This document shows, one piece after another, positions 8,601 to 10,838 of a DNA stretch of 10,838 nt. The stretch covers positions 1-10,838 of the forward strand of contig JAXDHQ010000179.1 of assembly GCA_034664395.1 (NCBI GenBank). The letters are read 5' to 3'. Both the position numbers and the translations under genes were made by a program. This DNA is from JAOPZW01 sp034664395 (GTDB lineage Bacteria > Actinomycetota > Thermoleophilia > Solirubrobacterales > Solirubrobacteraceae). A model generated the notes under the pieces. It searched no databases. It worked only from the letters and a program-made list of their open reading frames with translations, and was not told the DNA's origin. Position 1 is the stretch's first letter; each line of letters opens with the position of its first letter.

Positions 8601-8656
8601 GCGCGAGGTGTTGCGTCTCGCGCGCGGTTGGTGACGCGTCACTCTCCGCTACGCGC
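8601..8656. repeat. 56-nt direct repeat, copy 1
   Basis: This stretch matches 8732-8787 at 48 of 56 positions without gaps (offset 131). The best part is 8606-8644, with 35 of 39 identical. It contains gaggtgttgcg, then ctcgcgcgcggtt, then gacgcgt. Here, cgcgcgcgag (8598-8607) and ctcgcgcgcg (8617-8626) form a perfect 10-bp stem with loop gtgttgcgt. Further on, gtgacgcgtcac (8631-8642) is a perfect 12-bp palindrome. It is followed after 14 bases by hairpin 1. Confidence 0.8.
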
Positions 8657-8670
8657 GACCCGCCTGCGGT

Positions 8671-8723
8671 GGGGGGTGTGCGCGCTTTTCCCTGTATATG
8701 CGGGGTTTGCGCGCACACCCCCC
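8671..8723. other. Structured hairpin 1 with conserved 25-nt core
   Basis: Left arm ggggggtgtgcgcgc (8671-8685) and right arm gcgcgcacacccccc (8709-8723) are perfect 15-bp reverse complements. Inside lies an asymmetric loop, TTTT (8686-8689) opposite TTT (8706-8708). Next comes an inner stem CCCT (8690-8693) with GGGG (8702-8705, one T-G wobble) and an 8-nt apical loop starting GTATAT (8694-8699). The core 8685-8709 has the same length and layout as 8830-8854 in hairpin 2. No T tract follows the outer stem, so it is not a classical terminator. The active strand is unknown; on the minus strand the internal loop is A-rich (AAA/AAAA). Confidence 0.8.
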
Positions 8724-8731
8724 GAGCGGGA

Positions 8732-8787
8732 GCGAGAGGTGTTGCGCCTCGCGCGCGGTTCGCGACGCGTGACTCGCGGCTTCGCGC
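8732..8787. repeat. 56-nt direct repeat, copy 2
   Basis: Second copy of the repeat at 8601-8656. Gcgagagg (8732-8739) and cctcgcgc (8747-8754) still form a stem with one A-C mismatch around the loop tgttgcg. The 12-bp palindrome of copy 1 is broken here by two changes, but its acgcgt core is intact. It begins 9 bases after hairpin 1 and ends 26 bases before hairpin 2. Confidence 0.8.
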
Positions 8788-8812
8788 AGGCCGACGCGCG
8801 AGCCGCAGCGGC

Positions 8813-8871
8813 CGGCGGGGGTGGACCGTCTTTCGGGCGTATGTCAGCCCTTTGAGCGCCCACCCCCGCCG
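8813..8871. other. Structured hairpin 2 with conserved 25-nt core
   Basis: Outer arms cggcgggggtgg (8813-8824) and ccacccccgccg (8860-8871) are perfect 12-bp complements. Then comes a partly paired 6-by-6 section closed by C8830-G8854. The core 8830-8854 repeats the layout of hairpin 1: TTTC opposite TTT, an inner stem GGGC (8835-8838) with GCCC (8847-8850), and an apical loop beginning GTATGT (8839-8844). The inner stem has the opposite base composition to hairpin 1, while the T-rich internal loop and the GTATRT loop are retained. Confidence 0.8.
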
Positions 8872-9060
8872 ACCGGGCGCCGCCGCGACGGCGGACACCC
8901 GGTTCGTCACGAAACGGCCCCGACTCCGCTTCCCCTCGATGCCCTGGCCGCGAAGCGCCGCACGCGATGCACGGACCGCGGACCGCGAACGGGCGACGGG
9001 CGGACGGCATCGAGCCACCCACGGAAGCGCCGCGCCGAAGCCCCTGCCAAGCTCCGCACC

Positions 9061-10830
9061 GTGATCCACGGCCGCCCGCCGCTGTCCGCGCTCACGCGGA
9101 CGCTGTCCGACGTCTGCATGGGGCGCCAGCCCGCCGACATGGTGATCACGGGCGGCCGGCTCGTCGACGTCCACACGCGCGAGGTGCTCGACGGCGTCGA
9201 CGTCGCCATCAAGGCCGGTCGGATCGCCATGTTCGGCGACGCGGCGCACACGCGGGGGCCGCGGACGAAGCTCGTCGACGCCGAGGGCGCCCACCTGGTG
9301 CCGGGCCTCATCGACACCCACCTGCACGTCGAGTCGGCGATGGTCACCGTCGCGCGCTTCGCCGAGGCGGTCCTGCCGCACGGCACAACGACGGTCCTCA
9401 TCGACAACCACGAGATCGCCAACGTGCTCGGGCTCGACGGCATCCGCTGGATGCTCGAGGAGGGCAGCGCCCTGCAGCTCAAGGTCCTGCTCGCCGTCCC
9501 CTCCTGCGTCCCGGCGCTCCCCGGCTTCGAGGACGCCGGCGCGCACATCACGCCCGACGACATCCGCGAGGCGCTCACCTGGGAGGGCGTGGCGGGGCTG
9601 GGGGAGATGATGAACATGCCCGGGGTCATCGCCTCCGACCCGGCGACCCACGAGGAGATCGGCGCCGTGCTCGACGCGCGGCTGCCCGTGACCGGCCACT
9701 GGAGCCTGCACGGCTGGCGCGACCACCGGCTGCACGCCTACCTCGCGGCCGGGGTCGACTCTGACCACGAGACCGTCCTACGGGAGGACGGCCTGGCCAA
9801 GCTCCGCGCCGGGATGTGGCTGGCGCTCCGCGAGGGCTCGGCTTGGCACGACGTCGCCAAGCTGGCGCCGCTGTTCACCGAGGACGGCGTCGACCCGCGC
9901 CACGCGCTGCTGGTCACCGACGACATGCACCCCGAGACGCTCGCCACCGTCGGACACCTCAACCACGCGGTCCGCACCGCGATCGCGGCCGGGATCGAGC
10001 CGCTGCTGGCCATCCAGATGGCGACGGTGCACGCCGCCGAGTACCTCGGCCGCCGCCACGACCTCGGCTCGATCGCGCCCGGCCGCTGCGCCGACGTCCT
10101 CTTCGTCGAGGACCTGCGCGAGCTGCGCCCGCATCTCGTGCTGGCCGACGGCGAGCCGATCGGCGAGCAGCCCGCCTACACCTACCCCGCCCGGGCCCGC
10201 GACACCGTCCGCCTGGCCCGCGATGTCACCGCCGACGACCTGCGCGTCGCGGCCACGGGGGAGGTCGCGCGGGTGCGCGCGATCGGGATGGTCCCGGGCG
10301 AGCTGGCCACCGAGCACCGGATCCTCGACGCCCCCGTCGTCGACGGCGAGGTCCGCGCCGACCGCGACCTCGACCTGGCCAAGGCGGTGAGCATCGAGCG
10401 CCACGGCGGCCCGGGCACGATCGGCCGCGGCTTCGTCCAGGGCCTGGGGCTGCGGCGCGGCGCGGTCGCGAGCACCGTCGCCCACGACAACCACAACCTC
10501 CTCGTCGTCGGCATGGACGACGACGACATGCTCGTCGCGGTGGCGCGCCTGCGCGACATCGGCGGCGGCATGATCGCCGTCGGCGGGGGCGAGGTCCTGG
10601 GCGAGGTGCGCCTGCCGATCGCCGGGCTGATCTCCGACCGCACGGTGCCCGAGGTGGCCGAGGAGGTCCGCGGGCTCGACCGCGCCTACAAGGAGCTCGG
10701 CTGCCGGCTCGAGTACCCGTTCATGATGGTCTCGTTCCTGTCGCTGGGCGTCATCCCCGCCCTGCGGGTGACGAACCGGGGCCTGGTCGACGGGCGCGAG
10801 TTCGCGCTCGTGGACCCGGTCGTCGGGTAG
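9061..10830 (+). CDS. ade: Adenine deaminase family amidohydrolase
   Basis: A 589-residue metal-dependent deaminase, expected to convert adenine to hypoxanthine plus ammonia in purine salvage, in the cytoplasm. Residues 10-60 match the family N-terminus (SDVCMGRQPADMVITGGRLV). Metal-binding HxH is HLH 87-89 in DTHLHVES; other likely ligands are E182 in GLGEMMN, H213, H236 in SDHE and D287 in TDD. IAPGRCADVLFVEDL (338-352) closes the barrel domain. The Ade C-terminal domain is complete: GRGFVQGLGLRRGAVAS, VAHDNHNLLVVG, LPIAGLISD and FLSLGVIPALRVTNRGLVD. The usual DGHAPGLSG-like segment reads TGHWSLHG (211-218), so specificity may differ. No start has a good ribosome binding site. GTG 9061 is chosen because the family N-terminus begins just after it; ATG 9118 would cut into it. 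GAGGA just after the stop may serve a next gene. Confidence 0.85.
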   Translation: MIHGRPPLSALTRTLSDVCMGRQPADMVITGGRLVDVHTREVLDGVDVAIKAGRIAMFGDAAHTRGPRTKLVDAEGAHLVPGLIDTHLHVESAMVTVARFAEAVLPHGTTTVLIDNHEIANVLGLDGIRWMLEEGSALQLKVLLAVPSCVPALPGFEDAGAHITPDDIREALTWEGVAGLGEMMNMPGVIASDPATHEEIGAVLDARLPVTGHWSLHGWRDHRLHAYLAAGVDSDHETVLREDGLAKLRAGMWLALREGSAWHDVAKLAPLFTEDGVDPRHALLVTDDMHPETLATVGHLNHAVRTAIAAGIEPLLAIQMATVHAAEYLGRRHDLGSIAPGRCADVLFVEDLRELRPHLVLADGEPIGEQPAYTYPARARDTVRLARDVTADDLRVAATGEVARVRAIGMVPGELATEHRILDAPVVDGEVRADRDLDLAKAVSIERHGGPGTIGRGFVQGLGLRRGAVASTVAHDNHNLLVVGMDDDDMLVAVARLRDIGGGMIAVGGGEVLGEVRLPIAGLISDRTVPEVAEEVRGLDRAYKELGCRLEYPFMMVSFLSLGVIPALRVTNRGLVDGREFALVDPVVG

Positions 10831-10838
10831 GAGGACGC

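Larger units (their letters stand above)
8443..9060. other. 618-base non-coding region between atpC and ade, rich in repeats
   Basis: No ORF here has a credible protein. The stretch holds, in order: a short hairpin just after atpC (8449-8464); a GC-only section with recurring ctctccgc words (8470-8540); a tandem pair of repeat-plus-hairpin modules (8598-8871); and about 190 bases leading to the deaminase. In that last part the only AT-richer spot is ggttcgtcacgaaacgg (8901-8917), which contains a small ttcg/cgaa dyad. I see no convincing -10/-35 pair for the downstream gene. Confidence 0.7.

Noticed and set aside
8671..8723. Classical Rho-independent terminator
   Set aside because: The stem is strong but no T tract follows on either strand; the T and A runs are inside the hairpin.
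8601..8787. CRISPR-like array
   Set aside because: Only two repeat copies, 131 bases apart, with 14% divergence and structured DNA between them; no spacer pattern and no cas genes.
8813..8871. Hammerhead-ribozyme resemblance on the minus strand (CTGA then GAAA)
   Set aside because: The CUGANGA core is not matched (CTGACAT) and hairpin 1, which shares the motif, lacks CTGA entirely.
8628..9064. Small ORFs in the atpC-deaminase gap, including an extension of the deaminase frame to 8821
   Set aside because: They run through the hairpins and direct repeats, have biased compositions, no ribosome binding sites and no recognisable domain.

Overview
The window is very GC-rich (roughly 70% or more) and is dominated by a complete F1Fo ATP synthase operon on the + strand, in the standard bacterial order atpB-E-F-H-A-G-D-C. 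Two small membrane-protein genes of the AtpZ/AtpI type precede it. GC content, gene order, separate b and delta genes (no mycobacterial-type b-delta fusion), an actinobacterial-looking subunit b N-terminus (SSNFLVSPN) and long C-terminal tails on alpha and beta suggest a high-GC actinobacterium. I would guess the Thermoleophilia/Solirubrobacterales, but this is inference and not a measured placement.

Layout: (1) 1-717 is the 3' end of a gene for a Pro/Thr-rich, probably extracytoplasmic protein with PDPGTT-type repeats. (2) 718-957 is a short intergenic region with a 7/9 dyad (790-807) overlapping a plausible promoter (800-829), the best candidate control point for the atp operon. (3) 958-8442 holds ten tightly packed co-directional genes: an AtpZ-like protein, an AtpI-like protein, then subunits a, c, b, delta, alpha, gamma, beta and epsilon. 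Neighbours overlap by one base, abut, or are separated by at most 71 bases. (4) 8443-9060 is a 618-base non-coding stretch rich in inverted and direct repeats. (5) 9061-10830 is an adenine-deaminase-family amidohydrolase.

The atp genes together encode the whole rotary enzyme: a proton channel (a plus c-ring), peripheral stalk (b, delta), catalytic head (alpha3beta3) and central stalk (gamma, epsilon). Key residues are all visible: the subunit a arginine, the c-ring glutamate, Walker A motifs in alpha and beta, the beta catalytic glutamate and the alpha arginine finger. The c subunit lacks the Gln and Ser of the Na+ type, so it is probably proton-driven. The deaminase would act in purine salvage and is probably a separate transcription unit.

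The most interesting non-gene signal is in 8443-9060. Two hairpins (8671-8723 and 8813-8871) share a 25-nt core whose inner stem has opposite sequence in the two copies (CCC/GGG versus GGG/CCC), while the flanking T-rich internal loop and a GTATRT apical loop are kept. Each hairpin is preceded by a copy of a 56-nt direct repeat (48/56 identical, no gaps). Compensatory change with conserved loops suggests selection for a folded RNA or single-stranded DNA element that was duplicated in tandem. I do not recognise it as a known family.
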